From: Breviolum minutum Mf 1.05b.01
Lineage: Eukaryota; Sar; Dinophyceae; Suessiales; Symbiodiniaceae
NCBI GenBank assembly: GCA_000507305.1
Contig: DF240189.1
Span: forward strand, 65,592-129,591
Direction: 5' to 3'
DNA length: 64,000 bases
Shown here: positions 40,967 to 50,628 of the stretch, piece by piece
Layout: every line of letters begins with the position of its first letter
How positions within the stretch are numbered: position 1 is the first letter of the stretch
The notes under the pieces: generated by a model
Told to the model about the DNA's origin: nothing
The model's input: only the letters and a program-made list of their open reading frames with translations
The model's database searches: none
Position numbers and translations under genes: made by a program

Positions 40967-41131
40967 TATTTTAGGCCAGACGGTGTTGTTGATGGGTTGT
41001 TATCATAGATCCATCCATCAAAACATGTTGGGAAATATACTTTTATAACTTATAACCATCAAGTACCTATAATTGATCACGTTTATGCCTGCTTAAAAAT
41101 GTACAAAGATGAGTTCGAATTAGACATCTGC

Positions 41132-41278
41132 AGCTAAGCAGCTAAGGGGAAGCCTCTCAACCTCGATCCATTTTTTGAGTAATCCTAAGGAGACTTGGAG
41201 AAGCAGAGCCGGTCCAAAGGTACAGTTCAATTGACTCCAGAGGCAGAAGGGATAGGGATGAATCTGAAGGATGCGTGG
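41132..41278 (+). CDS. One or two exons, frame uncertain at the end
   Basis: After ATCTGCAG the frame reads KQLRGSLSTSIHFLSNPKET then WRSRAGPK to a GTACAG donor (41218). A second piece near 41233-41277 reads PEAEGIGMNLKDAWP. A 202-codon minus-strand ORF (41227-41835) covers this region but is treated as a shadow. Confidence 0.5.
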
Positions 41279-41514
41279 CCCTGATCTGGATATGAGAAAA
41301 CATGGCATGTGTGGCAAGAGTCGGAACACAAGTGACTATACCAGTGACACACACACACATAATCTGAAGGGTTTGTTGTGAGAAGTGTTGCCAAAGCACT
41401 TAGGATTTGTTTTTTATAGTGAAACTTTGTTGTTTTTCTTGGAGTTTCCCCATCTCCGTGATCGCTTCCATCCATACTAAAGTGATCGCTTCCATCCATC
41501 TCCGCCATCTTCAT

Positions 41515-41758
41515 CTCCTTTCGAAAGGAGACTTTGCCAGTGCCCATCGAGTGGCTGCAATTTGTGGAACTGCCTAAAGAAGTGCTGCCGCATGTGAACT
41601 TTCTTCTCATGGCCACCTGGCTGTCCTGTTTGGATTGTTTAACGACTATCGTTAAACAACAGGGGTCCCAAACAGCCGAAAAATCCCTTAGTGATGGCTC
41701 ACCATTGCTTGTAATACTGGGATTTGATGCCGCGTTTTTACCAATTAAGGACTCATGA
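41515..41758 (+). CDS. Coding exon, unknown product
   Basis: The frame reads RKETLPVPIEWLQFVELPKE, VLPHVNFLLMATWLSCLDCL, and continues open to TGA at 41756. The first 33 codons look strongly coding. The later part contains GTTTAACGACTATCGTTAAAC, a small palindrome, and may be intron. Confidence 0.55.
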
Positions 41759-41871
41759 GGCCTAAGATGGACAACACCCATTGCTTCAGGAAAGAAACCT
41801 GAAACTCTAGTTTTAAGTACCCCGTCCTTGTCCAAAACCTGCTAGAATCACACTGAAAGCTACATTCAGGT

Positions 41872-42290
41872 CCTTCATACCGGAATTGGTGAAGGCGATC
41901 TTCTTGGCGCTATGATTGCCAAGTTTCTTTGGGTAAAAAATTGGAAAAAAAGGTAGTGACTTGCAGCCAAAAGACCAATAAGGTTTATGTACATAAGTAT
42001 ATCATTGATCCAAGAATCTGAATAAAATGAACAACAATTTTTTGAAGACCACCTGTGGCAAGCACATTGAAATCCGTTTGGTTTCCCACGATCTGGATTT
42101 CCCAGTCCACGCATTTTGATGATCTCCAAATTCGTGCTCTCCCGATCTAAGGTTTGGAAAAGCCTTTTTCTGGGACTCTTTTGGCCATGTCTTGGTGGCA
42201 GTGCAAGGAAAGCTTCGAGCAGATGCCCCTTGGGCGGAAAGGTGTTGTGATGCAGGATGGTCAGGTTTTTTGTCGATTTCTGAAGAACTG
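41872..42290 (+). CDS. Three exon candidates, unknown product
   Basis: Exon 41872-41931 (between ACATTCAG and GTAAAA) reads VLHTGIGEGDLLGAMIAKFL. Exon 42049-about 42118 reads TCGKHIEIRLVSHDLDFPVH. Exon 42149-42279 follows GGAAAAG and reads PFSGTLLAMSWWQCKESFEQ then MPLGRKGVVMQDGQ to a GTTTTT. The overlapping minus frames of 145 and 101 codons are considered shadows. Phases are not fully checked. Confidence 0.55.
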
Positions 42291-42716
42291 AGTTGAAACA
42301 TTGCCATTGCAAGAAATGTTTTTTTTAAAGTGCAGCAATAGCATGCGATAGATACGTGCTACTACCTACATTCTTTGGGTGGCAATCTGCGCATGGCAAT
42401 CAAGGAGGGAAACAGAAGATACTAGGTTGTTTGTAAAGCCCGCGTTCTTGAAATTTGGCCGTTGTTTGTATAGACATATGTAGTTGTATTGCTAGATTCT
42501 AGATGATTTGCTGCTCAAGTTTTTATTCAGCCAAAAGCTCAGAGCCCTAGAATCTCCTCACAGAAACACATATAGACAATTATAGAATTATAGACATTAC
42601 TTTTTTATTGTTGGAAAATCTGGGTAACAATGGGAAGGTAGTTTTACTTGATGCCTAAATTAGTGCCAAATGCTTCCCTAGGTAACCCATATATAATTAC
42701 TAATAATTGGGGTGGG

Positions 42717-42808
42717 TGCTCTTATGTAGTGGACGTGGATGCTTCCTTTGAATCAAGAAGGGAAATCCTAATCCGCCAGGAGCTCTACACTTCGGGTGGG
42801 GGATTGTA
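42717..42808 (+). CDS. Possible last exon
   Basis: The frame reads CSYVVDVDASFESRREILIR then QELYTSGGGL and ends at TAA. A good coding candidate, but acceptor and phase are not fixed. Confidence 0.5.
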
Positions 42809-43089
42809 AAACGATCCTCAAAATTTCTTGTTCGCAACGAATTGTCGATGTTAACCATAATTCAATTGTGTGATTTTGAATAATGTATCAATGTATACCT
42901 CATAAATTTCACTTCCCAACTCCAAAATCTTTACACTTTACAATTGATTTCCCTTCCCTCCCCCCCTCCTCCAAGAAAAAGTTTGCAAGAAACAACCCAA
43001 CCAAAATCCCAGGAAAAACCATCAAAAATCAAAAACATCAAATCCTTTCCCCCATTTTCTTTGGGAACCCGAGATTTTTTTTTGGGAAC

Positions 43090-43220
43090 CCGGATCTGCT
43101 GACCCATCTGCTCGCAGACCGTGGCAGCTCCTCAACTCGGTATGTTGTCGGGATTGAACGTCAAGGTGATGCAGGTGTGGAGCTGCCCTGCCAAAACTCT
43201 GCACATGACAACAACGTTTT
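43090..43220 (+). CDS. Coding exon, unknown product
   Basis: The frame reads PDLLTHLLADRGSSSTRYVV then GIERQGDAGVELPCQNSAHD. A GTATGT donor lies at AACTCG/GTATGT (43138) and an alternative at GTCAAG/GTGATG. It is followed immediately by the family H element. Confidence 0.5.
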
Positions 43221-43227
43221 TTTTAAG

Positions 43228-43362
43228 GGGCTCACTTGGATGTCCCAGGAAATGGATGTAAATGGTTTGTAAATGGGTCATAAGTTATAACCCCAACATA
43301 TCCCAGGTTCTAACCCATTTACTTACCATTTACTAACTTCCTGGGACATCCAAGCAGGGGTT
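43228..43362. mobile_element. Family H inverted-repeat element (single copy)
   Basis: CTTGGATGTCCCAGGAA at the left and TTCCTGGGACATCCAAG at the right are perfect inverted arms. Inside, AAATGGTTTGTAAATGGGT pairs with ACCCATTTACTTACCATTT. The whole 130 nt can fold into a long hairpin. Confidence 0.7.
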
Positions 43363-43707
43363 ACCCAAGCATGATGAATTCGGGTTGGTTGGTTGGTTCA
43401 CCTGACATTTCACCCTGTAATTTGTCGTCATTGTGCAGCATCTTGCTGGTTGGATGTAGAAAAGTGGGGGGAAAGATGATGGGTGGAAAATAGTGGATAT
43501 TTTTCGGTTGAAATTGTTTGATTCGTTATTTGGATATGTTTTGTGTTGAGAGTTAAGTGTCTATTATCATTAGTTTCGGGAATTTTGTTGGAAATCATAA
43601 TGCTCGGGAATTGATTTGTTGGGACATGGAAAATGGGTGGAATGAATGATTGAGGATGAGTTTTTGGAGCTGGCAAAAATTGGATAAACATATATAATAG
43701 TATTTGT

Positions 43708-43822
43708 TGGATCTACCCGGACCCCCGCCCAGTAACAGTCACCACCAGGATAATTACACTTTTAATAGGGAATCCCTATAAACCTTCATTTACCACTGTT
43801 ACTGGGTGGGGGGTAGATCCAA
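43708..43822. mobile_element. Family I element (copy 1)
   Basis: TGGATCTACCCGGACCCCCG at the left and TGGGTGGGGGGTAGATCCA at the right, with CCCAGTAACAGTCACCACCA next to the left arm and ACTGTTACTGGG before the right. A second copy lies at 53497. Confidence 0.75.
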
Positions 43823-43921
43823 GGTATTTGAGGTATTTCGAGGTATGGGAAAACAGATGTTTGATGATCATTGCCATCAAGATAGCTTGAGATTGAACTG
43901 AGTTATGTTTTTTGGGCAGGA

Positions 43922-44003
43922 CACGATACCAGGAACCTAGATGTATACAGCACATTGGACCTAGGGATTCTTTCAATTCATTTCCCGCATCAGCATTGTA
44001 ATC
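43922..44003 (+). CDS. Possible exon, unknown product
   Basis: After TGGGCAG the frame reads TRYQEPRCIQHIGPRDSFNS then FPASAL and meets TAA; a GTAATC donor overlaps the end. A family A element follows 30 nt later. Confidence 0.45.
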
Positions 44004-44033
44004 CCCATCATTCATAGCATTGCACAAGATTGT

Positions 44034-44138
44034 CACACTCCGGTAAACCAACATGCAATGGAAAATGGACCTTTTGAAGATGTATTTCCTATTAAAGATG
44101 GTGATATTCCATTGCTATGTTAGTTTACCAGAGGGTAA
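44034..44138. mobile_element. Family A element (copy 14)
   Basis: ACACTCCGGTAAACCAACAT and ATGTTAGTTTACCAGAGGGT are the arms; the core GGACCTTTTGAAGATGTATT is shared with 45135 in the opposite orientation. Confidence 0.75.
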
Positions 44139-44157
44139 CCAATGTTTTGGTTGGTAT

Positions 44158-44252
44158 TTCGACAACATTTGGAACCCTGCAGCCCTCACCAGACATTTGA
44201 ACCTCTCACCACCTTAGATCAGCAAAAACAAGGTGTGGTGAGTATCTAGGAC
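44158..44252. mobile_element. Family E element (copy 4), diverged
   Basis: ACATTTGGAACCCTGCAGCC, AGACATTTGAACCTCTCACC and GTGAGTATCTAGG follow the family E order with substitutions. Confidence 0.5.
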
Positions 44253-44520
44253 TGTCATATATATATATATACTTTTTACTTTCACGTGTTTAATGCGTTG
44301 AGTAAAATATGCATACATTATGTGATCCATGTACATAAAACCATACAAATCAGCCAAAGATGATTTTTCGAAAAACACATATGTATATATAAATTTATTG
44401 TTATACACAATTTTCACTATAAATTTTTAGAAATATTATATATAGGTAGGGACCTTTTTTCCACCCCACTTGGCTGCTTGGCAGCAAGTATAAAATTTCT
44501 CACCTTTTACCGACTCGTCA

Positions 44521-44880
44521 GGAGGCAGATTCCAAGTTGAAGGCCGTCACAGGTACCTCCTCCAAAAGTGGCCGGCGTCCTTCCAAGGGATCCTTTGGTG
44601 TTGGCTCGGTGATCTTCGGTGTGGATGGATCCTTGGGAATTCCTTTAAAGACGAAACAGACGTGGTTAACAAAAAGGGGTGAAGAACGGTGAAGTAACAA
44701 CATGTTTCTGAAAATGCACACAAAAAATGTGTGATTTTCGTTCATGTTATTGAATTTGGAAGGGGATGGTGGTTAAGTTTGATGTTTCAAGGGCAGTTTA
44801 GTTCTTGGGATAGTTTTGGATATGAAATCAGCAACAGTTCAGGCAAAACAGCTCCATGTCACCATCTTGATTCAGATGGG
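44521..44880 (+). CDS. Two exon candidates, Ser/Lys/Gly-rich
   Basis: Exon 44521-44659 follows CTCGTCAG and reads EADSKLKAVTGTSSKSGRRP, then SKGSFGVGSVIFGVDGSLGI and PLKTKQT to a GTGGTT donor. Exon 44842-44880 follows GTTCAG and reads AKQLHVTILIQM to GGTGGAG. The first looks like a basic linker plus a beta-rich stretch. Confidence 0.6.
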
Positions 44881-45134
44881 TGGAGTATTGTATAGGGTGA
44901 TTTTCTTTTAAAGAAAAGAAGGGTCACCGTTTCACTTAAGAAAATACCTGGCTCTACGGGAGGGAAGCTTCCTCTTGGAGGATCATCCCATTTACAGTAG
45001 TAAGTTGTTAGTAACCATGGTTATATAAGAATAAGAAGTCCCCTAACTGGGTTTTTTCCTTTTCCAAATGGCCTTAAAAAATGCCAACATAGCTTATAAA
45101 TGGGGCTTACGAACCACTTACCCTCTGGTAAGCT

Positions 45135-45236
45135 TACCCTCTGGTAAACTAACATAGTAATGGAATATGCCATTTTGAATAGGAAATACATCTTCAAAGG
45201 GTCCATTTTCCATTGCTATGTTAGTTTACCGGAGTG
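45135..45236. mobile_element. Family A element (copy 15) before an exon
   Basis: TACCCTCTGGTAAACTAACA and TGTTAGTTTACCGGAGTG are the arms. The exon reading WLGDLQAFPTNMSDFLRISM starts right after GGAG, so the right arm would supply the acceptor. Confidence 0.75.
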
Positions 45237-45680
45237 TGGTTGGGTGATCTCCAAGCTTTCCCCACCAACATGTCGGATTTCCTCAGGATCTCGATGGGGC
45301 ACAGTAATTGCTGATGAAGGAACTGTGCAACTTGGTAGCTCAAAAACTTAGAATGACTTATAAGGACCGGGGTTTCTCTGTGATCCTTAAAAGAGGTTGA
45401 TGAAAAGGAAGGTATTTTTTTGCAAAATGGCCCTTAATATGCCCAAGAATTCAAGAGTTTTTTGAATTACTGCATTACCTTTCTGGTTGAAGTAGTATGT
45501 GTTAGTCATATTCCAAGGATTTTTGCGATTTGTCAAAAAACATATCGACATGGAAACAAGTTGAAGCACCGATAAAAAACTGACATCCTTGAATTCTCCA
45601 AGTTGAGAATCTCTGCGATACGGCGAGGTTCGCAGTTTTTGCTGACGTCGGACACATCCCCGCGATTCAAAACAAAATGC
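45233..45680 (+). CDS. Two exon candidates
   Basis: Exon 45233-about 45303 reads VWLGDLQAFPTNMSDFLRIS then MGH; a second frame (CGWVISKLSPPTCRISSGSR) is open too. Exon 45602-45680 follows TCCAAG and reads VENLCDTARFAVFADVGHIP then AIQNKMH to a TGA. Phases are not verified. Confidence 0.45.
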
Positions 45681-45727
45681 ACTGATATGCACCGTTTGGA
45701 ACTTCATTGGTCATTTGACTACTGATT

Positions 45728-46051
45728 TTGACTACTAAAATGTTTGCCATGGAAAACGCAAAATGCAATATGTACGTACATGACAATGGTTCAAAAGTTT
45801 TGTATGGATACCATCCACATCATGCACATGAAAGGAGACATTTTGAGCAGAATCTTGAAACAATGGTGGCTAGGTTTTTGAGCATTAGAACTCGGGAAAC
45901 TATATCAACTTCATGCAACTTCCACATTAGGAACGACTTCACGTCATATTTTCATTGGGCTAATCCCACGACTTTAAAAGTATTTGTCCTCGATTCAGAT
46001 TGGTCAAGTATGATGTGTCGATTTTGTTTTGAGTATGCTACTTCTGATTGA
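45728..46051 (+). CDS. 107-codon ORF, doubtful
   Basis: The frame MTTKMFAMENAKCNMYVHDN continues without a stop through HHAHERRHFEQNLETMVARF to EYATSD. It is long for this AT-rich sequence but has weak codon character and no splice context. It may be chance. Confidence 0.25.
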   Translation: MTTKMFAMENAKCNMYVHDNGSKVLYGYHPHHAHERRHFEQNLETMVARFLSIRTRETISTSCNFHIRNDFTSYFHWANPTTLKVFVLDSDWSSMMCRFCFEYATSD

Positions 46052-46142
46052 CGAGGTTATCTCATTTGATTCGATTCCGATTGTAATTGTTTGCTAAATA
46101 TGATGCAGTAAAAACAGCATTTGCCTTCTTCTGTGAATTTTT

Positions 46143-46760
46143 AGTGTACCCGATTCAACCCAACAATGAACAAAAACGCTGCAGGTGTTCATGGCAGATA
46201 ACTACTTCAGTGGGCCCCTACCAGTTGTAAATTAGTTATAAGCAGGGGGGAATTATCTCCACTTCTATGGGTGAAATATTGTGAAATATATGAAACAACT
46301 CCAGTTACCCATGTGCAAGGCCATTTGTAGGGGCTACAAAAAAAGCGGGTTTTTCACTTCAGAATAAATAACAACTAGGGGCCCATGTGGGCCCAGCTGT
46401 GCCGTTCGGAAATCTAAGGTGGAAGCTTGATTCGGGACGCATCGCCAAGAAGCCTACAGAGGGCCTGAGATGGACCTGGGCAGGTTCGCAGTTGGGGAGG
46501 TTGAGAAGTTGGGCCTTGTTGGTGTAGTTTCTTTCCATAAAAAATCGCTCAGAGTGGTTTGAATGAAAGTATCTGGAATGCTATGAATATACTAAGCTAT
46601 GAAATCCTATATTTCTATATTTTTCTGATAATTATGTTGCATGCTGTTTGGCCCCTTCATTAGGAAATATGGTGTTCCCAAGCCACACATATTGCAGTGC
46701 ATTTGGTGCATGTAGATGCAGCAACCTTTTTCGGCCTTTGTGTATTGCAGATTTCCTTGG
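46143..46760 (+). CDS. Three exon candidates, unknown product
   Basis: Exon 46143-46183 lies between TTTTTAG and GCAG/GTGTTC (YPIQPNNEQKRC). Exon 46399-46526 follows GGCCCAG and reads AVPFGNLRWKLDSGRIAKKP, then TEGLRWTWAGSQLGRLRSWA, to TTG/GTGTAG. Exon 46695-46740 follows TATTGCAG and reads HLVHVDAATFFGLC. The middle exon is very coding-like. Family J separates the first two. Confidence 0.55.
46204..46340. mobile_element. Family J element (copy 2)
   Basis: GTGGGCCCCTACCAGTTGTA, TTAGTTATAAGCAGGGGGGA and CCAGTTACCCATGTGCAAGG resemble the order seen, partly inverted, at 2625-2764. Intronic. Confidence 0.5.
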
Positions 46761-46836
46761 CTTAACTGGAGTTCTCCAGTTCAGACTGTTAGCTCCCTAG
46801 AGTTTACATAATTAGTTACATTGCAGGTTTTCAGGT

Positions 46837-46948
46837 GGATGTTTCCGAAAATAGTGGGTTTTCCCTCCAAATCATCCATAGATTAGTAGGGTTTTCCATA
46901 TTTTCACCATCCATTTTGGGGTACCACTATTTTTGGAAACACCCATAT
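46837..46948. mobile_element. Family K element (copy 2)
   Basis: TGGATGTTTCCGAAAATAGT and CACTATTTTTGGAAACACCCA are inverted arms; GGGTTTTCCATATTTTCACC is shared with 39222. Confidence 0.75.
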
Positions 46949-47196
46949 GTTAAGTATATTAAAGTTTATGCAGTTTTTTTCAAATCACATGGGATTTGAA
47001 AGGCTCACAAGACATCGTGTTACACATCTCAAATCTCATGATAATTAATTAGTCTACAGTAATATAATTGACACCAAGATTCTCTGAACACCAACCACGC
47101 ACCACAAAAAAAACCAACTAAAACACCATTTCTCTATCCACACAACAGTTTTTTATGTGACATAGAGCCCTCAAAAAAGAAACAACATGAAAACTA

Positions 47197-47293
47197 TAGG
47201 TGGTGCTTTGAATCATTTTTCATGTTCATCCCTCAGTACGATTCATGTTGACTTGTGCATATTTTGTTCCAATGGGTAGTTCAACCACCAACG
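47197..47293. mobile_element. Family B element (copy 8)
   Basis: ATAGGTGGTGCTTTGAATCA at the left and GGTAGTTCAACCACCAACGG at the right; the central core is diverged. Confidence 0.65.
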
Positions 47294-47312
47294 GGTTGAT
47301 TCATCAGGGATG

Positions 47313-47432
47313 CATCCCCGTTACCTGCAAACGCGCGGTGCGCGGTGATGACTGGGCAGGTGGAGCTACTACCAAAGGCGATGAAGGAGCTCTTAACGCT
47401 CCGTGGGAAATCCGATGGATTTGAGATATTTG
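47313..47432 (+). CDS. Coding exon, unknown product
   Basis: After CATCAG the frame reads DASPLPANARCAVMTGQVEL, LPKAMKELLTLRGKSDGFEI and FE, near a GTAATA. A second frame (IPVTCKRAVRGDDWAGGATT) is also open to a TGA. It is GC-rich and CpG-rich compared with its flanks, hence surely coding. Confidence 0.6.
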
Positions 47433-47683
47433 AGTATGTAATAATGGCAAGATTTATTTTATGTATATATATATATTTATAGATATATAATGTGTCAAGC
47501 CCCTACAGTATTCGTTTGATTGCAGGAATTGCAGAAGCATCCCAACTGTTTGATCATTTGCTGGATTTTCCTCAAATAAACAGCATAGGCAGCATAAAGG
47601 TTGTTTGATCATGATCCATGTATGAAGCACTTTGGGACTGTGTTCCAAATATGATTTCAAAACCACTTGCTTTGGCGTCCCAG

Positions 47684-48020
47684 GAGCCTGCAAGTATTTT
47701 GCCAGCGTCGCAGACATGAAGAAGAAATGTCAAGTGAAAGATACCAGCTACTTTGGAAGAAGACTAGTTTTTCAATGTTTTTCAGCTTTTGGGTTTGTGC
47801 CTGGAAGAACCTTTGTTCTGGGTAACTATATCTACGATCCGCGGTGAATGACACTGATTGCGTAGGGAAGGCTTTTGGATGGTGGTCACTGGCATCCTGC
47901 GAGGGGTCGCATCGACTGTATCCCAAATATTTCCCGTTGGGATTCTCCGTCACGATCTCACATGACTCCGAAAAACCTCCGGAAGTTATGACTATTTCCT
48001 GGCAGATTTACTGGTTTTAA
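47684..48020 (+). CDS. Two phased exons, 3' end of a gene
   Basis: Exon 47684-47821 follows TCCCAG and reads KYFASVADMKKKCQVKDTSY then FGRRLVFQCFSAFGFVPGRT. A 44-nt GT..AG intron follows. Exon 47866-48020 reads KAFGWWSLASCEGSHRLYPK, YFPLGFSVTISHDSEKPPEV and MTISWQIYWF to TAA. The intron length is not a multiple of three and the join restores the frame (G + GG), which argues for both exons. Trp/Phe-rich beta-type composition in the second exon. No family recognised. Confidence 0.75.
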
Positions 48021-48294
48021 GAGCCAGTACTTTGACATACTATAGACATTCATGTTTCCTTAAAGCTCATTCGGCTCCTAGGCCGAGCCATCCCAAAGCA
48101 GAAAAACATTGTTAAGTTAGATATTGTTAAGGAACGGTATGGCCGACAATTTAAGTTAAATGTTAAATATTGTTTAGTATTGTTTAGTTAGATATCGTTT
48201 CATTGGGTTTAAGATGGTTTAAGTATGGTAGGCAAGTTCTTGGCACGGCGGACAATGTATACCCTCGCTGAACCTAATACATTATGTATATATA

Positions 48295-48384
48295 GCACCT
48301 GAAAATGAAGATGCTTGGAATACGATTCTTTCCTTTTGGGATGGCCTAGTTTCAGGAGCGAACTGTTAGTTTTGGGGGAAGGTA
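48295..48384. mobile_element. Family A-prime element (copy 2) before an exon
   Basis: CACCTGAAAATGAAGATGCT and AACTGTTAGTTTTGGGGGAA with ATTCTTTCCTTTTGGGATGG inside. The coding frame begins directly after GGGGGAAG. Confidence 0.65.
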
Positions 48385-48385
48385 T

Positions 48386-48700
48386 ACGTCTTGCGGTTTC
48401 GCTAAGGCGCACGACTCTCAGGCGTTCTCAGGGGACCGGTGGACGTTGGTAATGAGCATCAGCCACAGGGGAATGTACCAGACATGCCCATGTGTGTTGG
48501 TTTCAAGTGTGTACTTGTTTTGTTTGTTTCTGTGCAACCAATTCGAATCACCGTAAAAATAAGGGTTTCACGTAATACCGGTACCCTTTCGGCAGTTTTA
48601 AATTTTGCAGTGGGTCAGTTCTCCAGGTGTGCCTACCAGTTGTGCGTGTTTTCGTCTGCGAAGTGGTGTGAAATCAACATGATTCAGAATGATTTACTAG
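48386..48700 (+). CDS. Two exon candidates, second closed by a family B intron
   Basis: Segment 48386-about 48500 reads TSCGFAKAHDSQAFSGDRWT then LVMSISHRGMYQTCP. Exon 48611-48700 follows TTTTGCAG and reads CAYQLCVFSSAKWCEINMIQ then NDLL, where the family B element supplies GTGGTG. Product unknown. Confidence 0.6.
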
Positions 48701-48803
48701 GTGGTGGTTTCAAATGTTTTTCATTTTCACCCCGAACCTTGGTGAAATGATCCAATTTGACGAGCATATTTTTTCAAAGGGGTTGGTTCAACCACCAACA
48801 AGT
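48701..48803. mobile_element. Family B element forming a GT..AG intron
   Basis: It begins GTGGTGGTTTCAAATG and ends TTCAACCACCAACAAG, 103 nt, directly after the exon ending NDLL. It has the conserved core TTGGTGAAATGATCCAATTT. Confidence 0.75.
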
Positions 48804-48930
48804 TGATAATGTTCATGTCATTTGATTTTACCAAGTAACTTGCTAAGCTAGATAGCTGAGCCACCAAACACCTTGCATTTTTGTTGTTGAACATTTTGTA
48901 CACCTGGCAGTTCCTGACATCACAAAAAAC

Positions 48931-49310
48931 CACAGGCTACTCAGATTTGATGGTCTTGGCTGGCAAGGCATGATGGAAATGACGGGAGAATGACAGCTCA
49001 GGGAAAACACCACCACCATGAGACGTGAAGCGTGAAACATACCCTAAAGAGTTCCTTCAATGTTTCTTCAAGTGTCCCATTTTGTCAACTTCGCCAGGGA
49101 GATGTATTATATCATTATAAGTATCTGTATCCCAAAAAAAATCATGGCAGATGGCCCGAAGCACAGGTTTTTCGACATTTTTCGACATGAAACTCGCATC
49201 TCAACTCTTAGAGCAGGAAAAAAATCAGGAATCATAATGATACTTATTGCCCATGCCGGAAGAACATCCCTCGGCCAACTCAACCTGAAAAGGAGGGGAA
49301 TTTATATAAT
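48931..49310 (+). CDS. Two possible exons
   Basis: Segment 48931-48990 follows CCACAG and reads LLRFDGLGWQGMMEMTGE. Segment 49143-49305 reads MADGPKHRFFDIFRHETRIS then GIIMILIAHAGRTSLGQLNL. Both are plausible but have no confirmed phase. Confidence 0.4.
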
Positions 49311-49362
49311 ATCGTTTTTTTTTTGGGTCATATGACTATATGACATCATATGACATCTCATT

Positions 49363-49460
49363 AGTTCCTCCTTGGAACGAATAAATTCCCTTCAAAGGTA
49401 GTTGGGAAGATGCATCTCCTGTTTCATAAATTGGGATATGTTGTTAGATACCGGTGAATC
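49363..49460. mobile_element. Family A element, degenerate
   Basis: TTCCTCCTTGGAACGAATAA, the core GTAGTTGGGAAGATGCATCT and GGGATATGTTGTTAGATACC retain the family A order. Confidence 0.45.
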
Positions 49461-49554
49461 TATAACTTTATTATCTTTATTGAATGTTTGCAACCTTTTG
49501 ATTACCACACCCAGCTCAAAGTCAAGAGCAAACTGATTTTTTGTTCCCACTCAG

Positions 49555-49942
49555 CTTGAGGAGTTTCAATTGTTCATACCCCCTGGTGTTCTGAAAAGGG
49601 ATCATGTCGAAAGGACCAAAAATCATTTTCCAACATAACTCCAACCATCCCTTTTTTTCATGGGGATATGTTTTTCTACCCGTTTTAAACGGTGCCTTTT
49701 TGAGGAGCTTTTTCAGGTCACCCCCGGAATCGGAACCGCGAGTGCTTTAACCCCTGAAAATGGATGGTTGGTTGGAAAGTGAAGATTTCTTGCATGGGAT
49801 TGCCTATTTTCAGGAACTATCTTTAATTTTAGGGAAATAATTGTTGGGTGAGTTAAACTCTTTGACACTTGCATCCTTCCAGGAGAAGGATGCTGGAAAA
49901 GCCTTTGATGATTTGTTGCCCTTCCTTTTGTCACGTTGCTTG
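49555..49942 (+). CDS. Three small exon candidates
   Basis: Exon 49555-about 49610 follows CACTCAG (LEEFQLFIPPGVLKRDHVER). Exon 49717-about 49750 follows TTTTCAG (TPGIGTASALTP or, in another frame, HPRNRNRECF). Exon 49882-49942 follows CTTCCAG and reads EKDAGKAFDDLLPFLLSRCL to a GTGGTT. Each is short and well bounded; frames between them are unsettled. A family A-prime element lies between the last two. Confidence 0.5.
49731..49842. mobile_element. Family A-prime element (copy 3)
   Basis: ACCCCTGAAAATGGATGGTT, GATTTCTTGCATGGGATTGC and TCTTTAATTTTAGGGAAATA match the copies at 10489 and 48295. Confidence 0.6.
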
Positions 49943-50171
49943 GTGGTTTAAAACGAAAAAAGGTGGCCATTTTGATGATCTGCAGTTGTGAGGCCTAGGA
50001 TTGAAGGGCTGGGCCTAAGGTAGTCAGATGAAACAACTGAACCACAAGGAAACATGTGTATAGCCAAGGATTCCTGCCACACATTTTTTGAAGAAAACCC
50101 CAACTACCCGCTGGGCTGCTGGGATTCTTGTTTGGATTCAGAGTTGTTTTTTTTTCGTCGGGTTTTCGAGG

Positions 50172-50505
50172 CTTTAACGCAGAGCAAAACGATGGTCGAG
50201 CTCATATTCTCCACGAAATCTTTGTTAACAAGAAATTGCCCGAAGACCTTTGGGAGGTGCGTTTTTTTTGTTGAAACTGATGTTGTTTTCAGATTGATGC
50301 TGAACTTTTGATTGCATTTGCAGAGTTTTATTATTTTTTGATCGCATGCAAGTATCACTTTAATGGTGTTTCTTACGTATTTTTTATCGGCCTAGGGAGA
50401 AAATACGCACTATTTTTCACCAGGAGAAGCTGGACCAGTTGAAGAATTTCTGGAAAGCGAGCAGTAAAACTCGTGAGCACTCTAGTCTCTCCTCGCCAAG
50501 TTGAT
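50172..50505 (+). CDS. Two exons, two phase-consistent readings
   Basis: Exon 50172-50256 (TTTCGAG to GGGAG/GTGCG) and exon 50396-50505 (after GCCTAG) join in phase in two different frames. One reads LTQSKTMVELIFSTKSLLTR and EKIRTIFHQEKLDQLKNFWK. The other reads FNAEQNDGRAHILHEIFVNK, KLPEDLWE and ENTHYFSPGEAGPVEEFLES to TAA. Coding is not in doubt; which frame is used cannot be decided from these two exons alone. Confidence 0.65.
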
Positions 50506-50628
50506 GGATGTTTGTTGTGGCAAGTTGGGTTGCGGATGTTTAAACGGCATTTTTTGTTGTTTGTTGCTTGGAGTTGCTGGTTATTTCCATGATCTGTCAT
50601 GGTTTTTGGGAAGGTTTATGGAAAAACA

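Noticed and set aside
41227-41835. 202-codon minus-strand ORF, the longest in the window
   Set aside because: The + strand of the same interval carries exon-like frames with splice signals (RKETLPVPIEWLQFVELPKE and others), and the minus frame spans microsatellite and family-like sequence without its own splice or start context.
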